Assembly: GCA_965205275.1 (NCBI GenBank) | Contig: OZ242168.1 | Span: 1,860,001 to 1,924,000 of the forward strand | Length of the DNA stretch: 64,000 bases | Direction: 5' to 3' | Source: WTFY01 sp965205275 | GTDB taxonomy: Bacteria > Pseudomonadota > Gammaproteobacteria > UBA4575 | In this document: piece by piece, positions 53,515-61,203 of the stretch | Numbering within the stretch: the first letter of the stretch is position 1 | Layout: every line of letters begins with the position of its first letter | Program-made: the position numbers and the translations under genes | The notes under the pieces: model-generated | What the model was told of the DNA's origin: nothing | Databases searched by the model: none | What the model saw: only the letters and a program-made list of their open reading frames with translations

Positions 53515-54272
53515 GCGATAGGTCTAAAATCGAATGGACAGATGCCACATGGAACCCAGTAACAGGGTGTACCAAAATTACGCGTGGTTGTGACAACTGT
53601 TATGCCGAGCGATTTGCCGAGCGATTTCGGGGCACACCAGGGCATCCATATGAGAACGGGTTTGACCTTACACTTCGCCCTGCACGCCTTCTCCAACCCC
53701 TTTCTTGGCGGCGACCACGCCGGGTGTTTGTCAATTCCATGAGTGACCTGTTCCATAAGCAAATACCAACACCTTTCATTGACCGCGTATTTGACACGAT
53801 GGAGGCTGCTGACTGGCATATTTTTCAGGTGCTGACAAAGCGAAGCTCACTCATGACAAAATATCTTCAACGTCGCTACCAGGGCTGCTCAGCTCCCCAA
53901 CACATCTGGTGCGGTGTCTCAGTTGAAGACAGTACAGGGACGGCTAGAATCCGCCACTTGCAGAGCGCACCAGTTCCGATCCGTTTCCTTTCCATAGAAC
54001 CACTAATCGGCTCAGTGGGACACATTGACCTCACTGGCATTTCTTGGGTCATTGTTGGAGGTGAGAGTGGTCCAAACGCACGTCCGATGAAGTTGCAATG
54101 GGTGATAGAGGTCAGGGATGCCTGTAAGCGAAATGGGGTGGACTTTTTCTTTAAGCAATGGGGGGGGCGCACAGCGAAGGCAGGAGGGCGTCAACTCGAG
54201 GGCAGTGAGTACAACGCCATGCCTGTGTATAAAAATAAGGAGAATACGAGTGCAATTCAGGTGGCATCCTGA
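53511..54272 (+). CDS. Phage Gp37/Gp68-family protein (DUF5131), partner of TcmP
   Basis: 253 residues. It starts SKIEWTDATWNPVTGCTKIT, then RGCDNCYAERFAERF, giving the three-Cys pattern C-x7-C-x2-C typical of this family; VFVNSMSDLFH, FQVLTKRSSLM and WVIVGGESGPNARPM follow. The three Cys and the fold resemble radical-SAM iron-sulfur enzymes, so an iron-sulfur role is likely, though the substrate is unknown. It is usually encoded beside TcmP, as here. Length is normal and no lesion is seen. Confidence 0.88.
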   Translation: MSDRSKIEWTDATWNPVTGCTKITRGCDNCYAERFAERFRGTPGHPYENGFDLTLRPARLLQPLSWRRPRRVFVNSMSDLFHKQIPTPFIDRVFDTMEAADWHIFQVLTKRSSLMTKYLQRRYQGCSAPQHIWCGVSVEDSTGTARIRHLQSAPVPIRFLSIEPLIGSVGHIDLTGISWVIVGGESGPNARPMKLQWVIEVRDACKRNGVDFFFKQWGGRTAKAGGRQLEGSEYNAMPVYKNKENTSAIQVAS

Positions 54273-54596
54273 TGAACCCCCACCACTGATCGAAGAGCAT
54301 AGCAAGGCCAAGCTCAAAGTCTTGCGCCGATACATTCGCGCCTATTTCGATAGGCTAAATGTCAATCCTCATCGAGAAACATTCAAACTTGATCTTGTCG
54401 ATGGATTTTCAGGGGGTGGCACCTTTCTGGACAATGGCCACCTGATTTCTGGCACACCCCTGCTCATGCTCGAGGAGATGCAAGCTGCAAGAAGCCGTTT
54501 GAACCAGAGTCGCAACAAGCCCCTTGAATTCGATTGCAAATGTTATTTCGTTGATGTTGAGCAAGCACATATAAACCATCTTCGAAAGGTTTTAAC
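54250..54596 (+). pseudogene. tcmP: TcmP (three-Cys-motif partner protein), truncated by an IS3 element
   Basis: GTG 54250 follows AAGGAG by seven bases and overlaps the end of the Gp37/Gp68 gene. The N-terminal 115 residues match TcmP: HSKAKLKVLRRYIRAYFDRL, then FKLDLVDGFSGGGTF, LISGTPLLMLEEM and CYFVDVEQAHINHLRKVL. The start of the IS3 element at 54597 ends the native frame; 17 foreign codons follow to a stop at 54646-54648. The normal C-terminal two-thirds is absent also on the other side of the element, so it is lost. The LVDGFSGGG segment resembles a methyltransferase motif I. Confidence 0.8.
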
Positions 54597-54598
54597 TG

Positions 54599-55483
54599 TC
54601 AAGCCCCCTGGGTATGTACCAGGGTTTGAGAGAGAGTTGGGACGATAGTTTCCGGGACAGGCGGTCGATGATCCAGTGATTGATGGGGCCGGATGTGGTT
54701 ATATTGATGGATCCATTGTGCAATCACGGCCTGGGCTTCGGCCAATGAGTAAAAAGCTTCCGTATCCAGCACTTCATGTCGGAGCGTGCCGTTGAAGCGT
54801 TCGTTGTACCCGTTCTCCCAGGGACTGCCCGGGTAGATATAGATCGGCTTGACATGGACGGTTCGTAGCCATGCCTGCAGTAGTCTGGCCTTGAATTCGC
54901 TGCCATTGTCACTGCGAATATATTCCGGTTTCCCGTAACGAATAAAGCACTCGCTCAAGGTCTCCAGTACGTCCTGTGAAGTCAGCTGAAACTGTGCATG
55001 CACCGTCATGCACTGGCGCGTGTATTCATCAATGACGGTGAGCATCTTGTAGCGGCGGCCCCGGAACAGGCGGTCCTGGACAAAGTCGACACTCCAGATG
55101 TGGTTTGGATACAAGGGACGCATTCTGATGATGGAATGTCGATGATCATATAAGCGCTTGCGTGCTTTGTGACGTCTTGGCACCTGCAGGCCTTCTTCGC
55201 GCCACAGGCGCTCGACTTTCTTGTGGTTGACGGACCAGCCCTCGATACGCAGGAGCGCAGTGATCTTGCGATAGCCATAGCGGCCATACTGCTTGGCCAG
55301 GCGAATGAGGGCGAGCCGCAGGACATCCTCATCGTCGTCCGTTCGCCTGGATGCATAGCGTTGGGTACTGCGGGGCTGATCCAGTACCTGGCAGGTGCGC
55401 CGCTCACTGCTGCCTAAGCGCTGGCGTACGTGGATTACTGTATCACGTACCTGTTCCGGGCTTAGCCCCTGTGCCCTAAAAAA
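54599..55483 (-). CDS. IS3-family OrfB (DDE transposase domain, expressed as OrfAB)
   Basis: The frame is open from the slippery site to TGA 54599 and reads FFRAQGLSPEQVRDTVIHV at the fusion point. The catalytic core has WSVDFVQDRLF (first Asp), IRSDNGSEFKA (second Asp) and GYNERFNGTLRHE (Glu), the DDE set of IS3 transposases. The upstream HTH_21-like part reads YGYRKITALLRIEGW. It is intact, so the fusion transposase can be made by -1 frameshifting. An internal start at 55183 would lack the first Asp-upstream helices. Confidence 0.88.
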   Translation of the reverse strand, partial: FFRAQGLSPEQVRDTVIHVRQRLGSSERRTCQVLDQPRSTQRYASRRTDDDEDVLRLALIRLAKQYGRYGYRKITALLRIEGWSVNHKKVERLWREEGLQVPRRHKARKRLYDHRHSIIRMRPLYPNHIWSVDFVQDRLFRGRRYKMLTVIDEYTRQCMTVHAQFQLTSQDVLETLSECFIRYGKPEYIRSDNGSEFKARLLQAWLRTVHVKPIYIYPGSPWENGYNERFNGTLRHEVLDTEAFYSLAEAQAVIAQWIHQYNHIRPHQSLDHRPPVPETIVPTLSQTLVHTQGA

Positions 55484-55746
55484 TCCAGGGCTTCCTTCAA
55501 AATGCTCTTGTCCAGCTCAAGATCCGACACGATCCTGCGTAAGCGCCCATTCTCTTTCTCCAGGTCCTTGCAGCGCCTGACCTCGGTACGCCCCATGCTG
55601 CCGTACAACTTGCGCCATCGGTAATAACTCTTGTCGCTGACCCCAAGGCTGCGGCAGGCCTCCTCTGTACCCATGCCACCACTGACCTTGACCTCGATCG
55701 CCCGTAATAGATTAATGATCTCCGATTCACTGAATCGCTTGCGCAT
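55462..55746 (-). CDS. IS3-family OrfA (helix-turn-helix)
   Basis: 94 residues with the IS3 OrfA helix-turn-helix (RKRFSESEIINLLRAIEV, GTEEACRSLGVSDKSYYRW) and a C-terminal leucine-zipper-like helix (KDLEKENGRLRRIVSDLELD). It binds the element ends. Just before its end is the slippery heptamer T-TTT-TTA (plus-strand 55477-55483), where ribosomes can slip back one base into orfB. Confidence 0.9.
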   Translation of the reverse strand: MRKRFSESEIINLLRAIEVKVSGGMGTEEACRSLGVSDKSYYRWRKLYGSMGRTEVRRCKDLEKENGRLRRIVSDLELDKSILKEALDFLGHRG

Positions 55747-55821
55747 GATGACCCCCTGATATAAACCTGTTATGAGAGTTTTACACCCAAATCTGGATCA
55801 AGTTTAGGGGGGCAGGACACC

Positions 55822-56205
55822 GATAGTGGTGTAAGTATTCGAGATTTAATATTTTATAATAGTAGAACTGATGAGTTCTTGAAGGAAATTATGGACGATT
55901 ACGGCTCGAGACAAATAACAATGGAAATGAAAAATGTTTCTAACGTAGAGCGAGCGCATATAGACCAAATCAATCGTTATCTGCATGACGAGTTGGGGAA
56001 GTTTGGGGTATTGGTTACGAGGCGGGAGCTAAAGCGGGCGGAGCGACAGCGGGTAATAGATCTTTGGTCGGGTCAGCGGAAAGCCGTAATATCGATTAGT
56101 GACATGGATGTCGAACAAATGGTAGAGATCTTCGAAAGCAAGCAGCGGGCTCCGCTAGATGTACTAAAGAAAAAATATGTCGAGTTCAGACGAGACTGCC
56201 CATAA
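55822..56205 (+). pseudogene. 3' remnant of a PD-(D/E)XK nuclease-like gene
   Basis: The frame runs directly out of the IS3 end, so the 5' part is lost. The remaining 127 residues read SGVSIRDLIFYNSRTDEF, then RQITMEMKNVSNVERAHIDQ, INRYLHDELGKFGVLVTRRE and VIDLWSGQRKAVISISD. A helix-strand Asp (RDLIF) and E-x-K (EMK) with the later Gln/His helix fit the PD-(D/E)XK nuclease fold. The C-terminus (VLKKKYVEFRRDCP) is intact. ATG 55891 inside the frame could still allow a short product. The two following genes are likely its former operon partners. Confidence 0.65.
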
Positions 56206-56217
56206 ACGGAGGGACTA

Positions 56218-56598
56218 GTGAAAACCCGAGAAGACATTGAGCAGTTGGAAAAGACAATTGGTCAGCTAGCAGCGATACATCGTGAAATGTCGTTGCTTTC
56301 CAAGAAATCACCCAATGATGCTGTTAACAAGTTTAAGCTTGGACGGATAAATCAAGCACTCAAAGTGGCGAATGGTGTACTTGGAAGCCGCTATACCCCC
56401 GTAGAGGGGTTTCAGAAATTTGAAGAGGATGACGTTCCGTCTAATAGCGACGTGGTGTTTGTGCTAGCGCAGTATCTGGAAGAAGTGAAGCGGTATAGAG
56501 CAGATAATATAGTGTGGCATGACCACAAGAATGTGTACGTTCTTAATGGCAAGCCAAGCGATGTACTGGCAGATGCGAGTTCGAGAGGTATAGGATGA
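56218..56598 (+). CDS. Unknown small protein, first of two tandem paralogues
   Basis: 126 residues from GTG 56218 with GGAGG upstream, 12 bp after the nuclease-like remnant. Mostly helical and charged. The core HREMSLLSKKSPNDAVNKFK, then INQALKVANGVL, and DDVPSNSDVVFVLAQYLEE is repeated in the next protein (EMRELSKKKPEGTLNKNK, LNRMLQDLHTIL, DEVLPQNSDAVLVMVQYENA). No membrane segment or signal. I do not recognise the family. Overlaps the next gene by four bases (ATGA). Confidence 0.7.
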   Translation: MKTREDIEQLEKTIGQLAAIHREMSLLSKKSPNDAVNKFKLGRINQALKVANGVLGSRYTPVEGFQKFEEDDVPSNSDVVFVLAQYLEEVKRYRADNIVWHDHKNVYVLNGKPSDVLADASSRGIG

Positions 56599-56978
56599 GA
56601 GAATTTGAACATGTGACGACTTTAAAGACCGTAGACGTCTATGAGGCTACGTCACCAATTTTTGGCGGACTGTTGTCTGAGATGAGAGAGCTGTCGAAGA
56701 AGAAACCGGAAGGGACGTTGAACAAGAATAAAGTAATAATCTTAAACCGTATGTTGCAGGACCTTCACACTATTTTGAAAGATGAGCCTGAGGGAAAATA
56801 CTTGGATTTATTGGATGATGAGGTTTTGCCGCAGAATAGTGATGCTGTTTTGGTGATGGTTCAATATGAAAATGCGCTAGGTGCATTTGAAAGACGCTAT
56901 TATCGCAGAATATTCGGACAAGCAAATTGGGTTACGGAAGAAAGGCTTCGCGAGTGGGAGGAGAAAACCGAAGAGTAG
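56595..56978 (+). CDS. Unknown small protein, second of two tandem paralogues
   Basis: 127 residues from ATG 56595. It aligns with the upstream protein over about 75 residues: E-M-x2-LSKK-x-P, N-K-x-K, I-x-N/L-x2-L and D-x-(V)-P-x-NSD-x-V-x-V-x2-QY. The C-terminal end differs, with a basic/aromatic segment (FERRYYRRIFGQANW) and acidic tail. The pair probably forms a hetero-oligomer or an antitoxin/effector combination, but that is inference. Cytoplasmic by sequence. AT-rich like the rest of the island. Confidence 0.7.
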   Translation: MREFEHVTTLKTVDVYEATSPIFGGLLSEMRELSKKKPEGTLNKNKVIILNRMLQDLHTILKDEPEGKYLDLLDDEVLPQNSDAVLVMVQYENALGAFERRYYRRIFGQANWVTEERLREWEEKTEE

Positions 56979-57137
56979 TCAGTGAGAGCGTAGAAGCGTG
57001 ACTTTGTAAATAGCTAGGTTAATGTTTAGTTGCAGGGCAGAAGCGAGGGCCGAGCAAACAGGCGGGCATCTGCTCCTTTGAGAATGACGACAAAATCTGG
57101 CACCCCTGCCGGTAATTCGTCTATATAGAGAGTTTTC

Positions 57138-57467
57138 ATAAAACTCACGCTCTTTTCCCTAATCCTGTTTTTTGTTTCAATCGTGCAAGCAGGATCTGTG
57201 GATTACCGAGGTGAGTTCTTTTCCTGGGTGTGGTGGCTCTGTATGTCACAGTTGGCTGAGAATCAGGGACGGGATACTACGCAGCTATACTCTGAAATGG
57301 AGGGACAGCTCTTTGAAACACTTGCGGCACAGACACAAGATGTGGTCCAGGGACTAGATCCTGAGGAGAGAGAAAAAGCCTATCAGTACCTACGGGGTGA
57401 ATGCACACACGGGCATGTGGATGAAAGCTATCTTCCGACCTGGAAAGTTGGAAAGGCACCTTTCTAA
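57138..57467 (+). pseudogene. Secreted small protein with missing ATG
   Basis: A clear signal peptide (IKLTLFSLILFFVSIVQA) begins at an ATA codon at 57138, with an in-frame stop at 57126 just upstream and AGAGAG near 57127-57132. No ATG, TTG or GTG precedes the signal; the first GTG (57183) lies after most of it. The mature part (SVDYRGEFFSWVWWLCMSQL, then QGRDTTQLYSEMEG and LDPEEREKAYQYLRG) reads as a real domain and ends at TAA 57466 region. Either an ATA start is used or the start codon has mutated. Family not recognised. Confidence 0.5.
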
Positions 57468-57696
57468 AGTGCTGCTGTAGATATATAAGCAATTCCTTTT
57501 TTATAGGCTATAGGATACAGAGAGTTGCCTTGACGTGTAATCCTTCGACCAGCTGAGGACAATTGAGAGGTCGCTACACTCGCCGGACATTTTTGTAGTT
57601 TGATTACGATGAAGTAAAGGTATATGAGCATGCCCACCATGAACAATCCGTCTCTCGGGTGTCTCCAGCGCGTCAACCTTAGAACCATATGGGCAA

Positions 57697-58483
57697 GTGA
57701 GCCAGCAGGCTTCACGCCATAGCTGGCTGAACCGGAAAATCTCGGAATCCTTGGCGCTGATCGAAAACCAGATTGAACAGACGGACCATGATCATCTTGG
57801 CAAGCTGCTGACTTATGCGGCAGGTCTGCAAGCAGTTATCGTTGTTTGGCTGGCGGAAGGGTTCCGGGACGAGCATCGAGCGGCTCTCGACTGGCTGAAC
57901 GAGATTACGCACCAGGACTCCCGTTTCTTCGGACTGGAGGTCGAATTGTGGCGGATCGGCGATTCGCCCGCTGCGCCGAAGTTCAACATTGTCTCAATGC
58001 CGAACGACTGGTCACGGTCCGTCGCGCAGGCCGCCCGTGCGACTGATGATGCCGAGTTGTCTGAACTAAAACTCAAGCAAAGGAACTACTGGATGAGACT
58101 TCAGGACCGGCTCAACGCTGTAGGCGGGACGGTTCGCGGCAACCGCACTCCACGACCACGATCATGGATGTCTTACGGTATAGGGCGCAGCCGGTTTTGT
58201 CTCGGCGCAGTGATGAACACCGTGGATAAGTTCATCCGGGTGGAGCTTTACATTTCAGGTGAGGATGCTGGGGAGCGCCTCAGTCTTCTAGAACAGAAAA
58301 AGGACGAGATCGAGGGTGAGCTTGGTTATCGGCTTGAATGGGGGAGACCAATTGTCGACAGCACGCGACCGCCGGATATCATACCATCTCCGTGATGTAG
58401 ATCCGGAGGACGAGTCGGACTGGCCTCGTCAGCACGAGTGGCTTGCGGAGCATCTAAACGAGATGCACCGTGCCTTCGCCTAG
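57697..58483 (+). pseudogene. DUF4268 protein, 5'-truncated and frameshifted
   Basis: From GTG 57697 the first 20 residues are foreign; then the family sequence begins at ALIENQIEQTDHDHLGKLLT, followed by YAAGLQAVIVVWLAEGFRDE and FNIVSMPNDWS, and the DUF4268 domain (MSYGIGRSRFCLGAVMN, VELYISGEDAGERL). The usual N-terminal 60-70 residues with the first nuclease-like acidic residues are missing. Near 58340 a run of five G shifts the frame; dropping one G restores DRRISYHLRDVDPEDESDW, then WLAEHLNEMHRAFA to TAG 58481. These proteins are thought to be PD-(D/E)XK-related, often in defence islands. As sequenced it is broken. Confidence 0.75.
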
Positions 58484-58601
58484 CGGGTCAGGGATTTGTG
58501 AACAGTGGCCTGCCATGCTCTGGTTCGACGACGTTTCGGTTTAGGGCTTATTCGTGGCTGGCTGAATCGAGCAGATTTCCCAGTAACTCGCGTCCAATCT
58601 C

Positions 58602-59051
58602 TCAACGCAACTCCTTTGTCCAAGGGTTGACCACCTTAGCGCCAGTGTTAAGGAACTCGCTTTCGTTACGTGTGACGATGACACAGTCACAGCGTATGGC
58701 GGTTCCTGCTAGCATCGCATCCGGAAGATGGCTATCAAGCGGCTCGCCCCGTCGGCGTTTGTCTTCCATGATCCGGGCGCAGACCTTGGCATCGACAGCC
58801 GTCCAGTCGAAGACTCGATCCTCGAAGAGATCATCGAGCATCCCCTGAAATCGATCCGCAATGTCCTCTCGACGTTTGCCAGGGTCCAATTGGCCAATAC
58901 CGTTGAGGATCTCCCAGACCGTAATTGCAGCCAGACCGATTCCTTCTGGAGCAATCTCGTCAAGAAATCCAGTAACCCGCGGCTCGGGATTCGGACGCAT
59001 CATTTCGGAAAGAATATTTGTGTCGAGAAGCCAAGAGCTAGGTGCTGTCAT
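58602..59051 (-). CDS. vapC: VapC-type PIN-domain toxin
   Basis: 149 residues. PIN-domain acidic residues are present: Asp10 (LLDTNILSEMMRP), Glu47 (TVWEIL) and Asp111 (HLPDAMLAG), with the end VTRNESEF. VapC toxins are RNases cutting tRNA or rRNA. It starts within the stop of the antitoxin gene (ATGA overlap). Intact and of normal length; more GC-rich than the genes to the left. Confidence 0.92.
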   Translation of the reverse strand: MTAPSSWLLDTNILSEMMRPNPEPRVTGFLDEIAPEGIGLAAITVWEILNGIGQLDPGKRREDIADRFQGMLDDLFEDRVFDWTAVDAKVCARIMEDKRRRGEPLDSHLPDAMLAGTAIRCDCVIVTRNESEFLNTGAKVVNPWTKELR

Positions 59052-59305
59052 GTCCCGCTCTCATCGGAAAGCACGACTGGCCTGTAGCCATAGCGTCCAG
59101 ACAGCGGCAACTCAACTCCGTACTCTGGCCCAAAATATCGCTGGAAGGCTTCTGACGGCTTTGTACGCCCTTCAGAGTGCTTACGCTTTTCGTGGATCAA
59201 ACGACGAACTAACTCTTCCATTGAGAGGCCTCTATGTGCCGCTTCCTGCTTAATCCACGACTTATCGCCCGGATTAATGTCTCGAACAACAATGGTGGAA
59301 CTCAT
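59048..59305 (-). CDS. vapB: VapB/FitA-like ribbon-helix-helix antitoxin
   Basis: 85 residues from ATG 59305. The N-terminus STIVVRDINPGDKSWIKQEA is a ribbon-helix-helix DNA-binding domain (Arc/FitA type), followed by AHRGLSMEELVRRLIHEKRK. The C-terminal tail binds and blocks the PIN toxin. Upstream lies a promoter overlapped by an inverted repeat, as expected for autoregulation. Confidence 0.88.
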   Translation of the reverse strand: MSSTIVVRDINPGDKSWIKQEAAHRGLSMEELVRRLIHEKRKHSEGRTKPSEAFQRYFGPEYGVELPLSGRYGYRPVVLSDESGT

Positions 59306-59336
59306 TAGAATATTCCTTAATTGGATTGACCTATAA

Positions 59337-59368
59337 GATAGCATACTGCTAGCATATAACGCTATCAA
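59337..59368 (-). promoter_or_regulatory. vapBC promoter and operator
   Basis: On the minus strand, -35 TTGATA (59368-59363) and -10 TATGCT (59345-59340) are 17 bp apart. An inverted repeat GATAGC (59337-59342) / GCTATC (59361-59366) and a direct repeat TAGCATA overlap both elements, fitting antitoxin binding. Confidence 0.55.
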
Positions 59369-59435
59369 TATTGCTTTGTAAAGCATTTAGCCCCTGCTTA
59401 GAAGTCCAGGCTTGTTCACTCAAGATCTCACGGTA

Positions 59436-60293
59436 TCACCGCCCGAGATAAGCCGCGATCACTTGTTCCCGCTCATGCCCCAGTTCCTGGCTGATCGTCA
59501 GCCTGACTTTCCGGTCCAGTTCCCGTTGCTCTGGAGTCAGTGATAGCCTATCTGGTCCTCCGGTGGCCGGGCATTCCCAACCCGTCAGTTTTTCATACCG
59601 CTCCTGCGCATACGCGTGACGCAGCCCATGCATGCTGGAAAGCCCAGCCCGCAGCGTATTGCCCTCATAGACCCGCAGCTGATGCACGTAGCTTCTGTGG
59701 CTCGGGATCAATGAACCGAAGCCGACCAATTCCCGGGCACTACCCAGGACCTCTCTCTGGCTGTCTGTCCGGATAGGGATCGTCCGTGGCTTCCCACCCT
59801 TGGTCCAGCTCGCCTTGAGTCGGATGTAATCGCCTTTGTCTGCATAGCTCGGCTGAAACTTCATCGCCTCTTCCCTTCGGAGTCCGAAGGCCCGCTGCAG
59901 TTCCAGGCTCATCCGGACGTGTTGGTCCTTGATCTTGCTGAGCTGCTCTTGTGTGAAATCTTTGGCTTTACTCTCGTTTGTAACGAAACGTCGGTCCGGG
60001 ATGCCGTAATGCTCGTTTGATTTGGCGACTACATTCTGCTTGTTGATCTTTACGGACCACCAGCGGATTGTGGCCATTCGGTTCTTGATCGTCCCGATGG
60101 AGAGATCTCTTTCCTGCCAGTGTTTTATTAAAGCCTCAACGTGCTTGGGCTTTAATGATCTGGCCTGCATCTGTCGGTAGCCCATCGTATGTAGCTCGTT
60201 GGCGATTAGTGTGAGGATGCGTTCCCTATTCCTCTGCGTGGCATAGCTTCCCTCTCTGCACTGTTTGCAAATCTGTTTCAAGTTGTAGTTCAA
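59436..60293 (-). CDS. int: ICE-type tyrosine recombinase (integrase)
   Basis: 285 residues. The catalytic set is complete: Arg139 (FGLRREEAM), Lys165 (WTKGGK), His222-x-x-Arg225 (HGLRHAYAQERY), His273 (LGHEREQ) and the nucleophile Tyr282 (AAYLGR), which is four residues from the end. The N-terminal part (YATQRNRERILTLIANELH) is the SAM-like core-binding domain. The whole follows the Integrase_1 type of ICEs and islands rather than the XerC type. It could move the island or the conjugation module, but no attachment site or tRNA was found beside it. The IS21 element sits 60 bp upstream of its start and may have displaced its promoter. Confidence 0.9.
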   Translation of the reverse strand: MNYNLKQICKQCREGSYATQRNRERILTLIANELHTMGYRQMQARSLKPKHVEALIKHWQERDLSIGTIKNRMATIRWWSVKINKQNVVAKSNEHYGIPDRRFVTNESKAKDFTQEQLSKIKDQHVRMSLELQRAFGLRREEAMKFQPSYADKGDYIRLKASWTKGGKPRTIPIRTDSQREVLGSARELVGFGSLIPSHRSYVHQLRVYEGNTLRAGLSSMHGLRHAYAQERYEKLTGWECPATGGPDRLSLTPEQRELDRKVRLTISQELGHEREQVIAAYLGR

Positions 60294-60420
60294 GTCTTTG
60301 ATTGCGTGTTCTCCTTTCTATCTGGTGAGTGTTTCTGACCTCCTGCAAGCCGGTGTCAACTGCAACTGAAAACTGACCCACTTTAGCTATAGAGCTGCAA
60401 CTTAAAATTGACCCACCCGG

Positions 60421-61203
60421 TTAGGTTTTGTGCGCGCCGTCCGATGGTATCAGGCCGGCCTTTCTTTTTTCCTTGAGGCGATAGCTATCGCCTTTGATTT
60501 GAATGACATGCGCGTGATGTAAGATACGATCCAGCATGGCAGAGGTTAAAGCGGTATTGCCGGCGAAGGTTTCATCCCATTGGCCGAAGGACAGGTTGGA
60601 GGTCAGGATGAGGGAGCCTTTTTCATAGCGTTGAGCGATGATCTGGAAGAACAGGTTGGCCTGTTCGCGGGTCATGGGCAGGTATCCGATTTCGTCGATG
60701 ATGAGCAGGCTGGGTCCGTTGACGCTGCGCTGCAGGGTTGGTTTCAGGCGGCCCTGTCGTTGTGCCGTGTCGAGTTGCAACAGCAGATCGGCGGCCGTCA
60801 TGAAACGGGTTTTCAGGCCCGCCAGGGTGGCCAGGTAGCCGAGTGCAATGGCGACATGCGTTTTGCCGACCCCGCTGGGTCCGAGCAAGACGATATTTTC
60901 CTTGCGCGCAATAAAGCTCAGCGAAGCCAGGCTCTCAATCTGCTTTCTGGGGGCGCCGACGGCAAACGTGAAGTCGTACGCTTCCAGTCGCTTGATCGCC
61001 GGGAAGCCGGCCATTTTCAGCAACACACTGCGCGTTCGCTGCTGGCGGTACTGCTGCTCCGACTTCAGACATTGCTCCAGATAATCCCGGTAGCTGCACT
61101 CGCGCTCGCTCGCCCACTGGGCCAGCGCATCGTACTCCGCGGCCAGACCGGACAGCTTCAGGGTCGCACACAATGCGTCCATCCGTTCGGCTTGCAGGTT
61201 CAT
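60421..61203 (-). CDS. istB: IstB, transposition helper ATPase
   Basis: 260 residues of the DnaA/DnaC-like AAA+ family. Walker A is LLGPSGVGKTHVA, Walker B LLIIDEIGYLPM, and an SLILTSNLSFGQWDETF sensor region follows. It assembles on target DNA and activates IstA. Start overlaps the istA stop by four bases. Intact. Confidence 0.95.
   Translation of the reverse strand: MNLQAERMDALCATLKLSGLAAEYDALAQWASERECSYRDYLEQCLKSEQQYRQQRTRSVLLKMAGFPAIKRLEAYDFTFAVGAPRKQIESLASLSFIARKENIVLLGPSGVGKTHVAIALGYLATLAGLKTRFMTAADLLLQLDTAQRQGRLKPTLQRSVNGPSLLIIDEIGYLPMTREQANLFFQIIAQRYEKGSLILTSNLSFGQWDETFAGNTALTSAMLDRILHHAHVIQIKGDSYRLKEKRKAGLIPSDGAHKT

Larger units (their letters stand above)
54597..55819 (-). mobile_element. 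IS3-family insertion sequence without target duplication
   Basis: A 1223-bp element. Ends TGTCAAGCCCCC (54597) and, from the right, TGTCCTGCCCCC (55819 inward) are imperfect terminal repeats. It carries orfA and orfB in the IS3 frameshift arrangement. The flanking bases (AAC left, CCG right) do not match, so no target duplication is present. The half-genes on the two sides belong to different families, which indicates a deletion or recombination next to the element. Confidence 0.85.
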
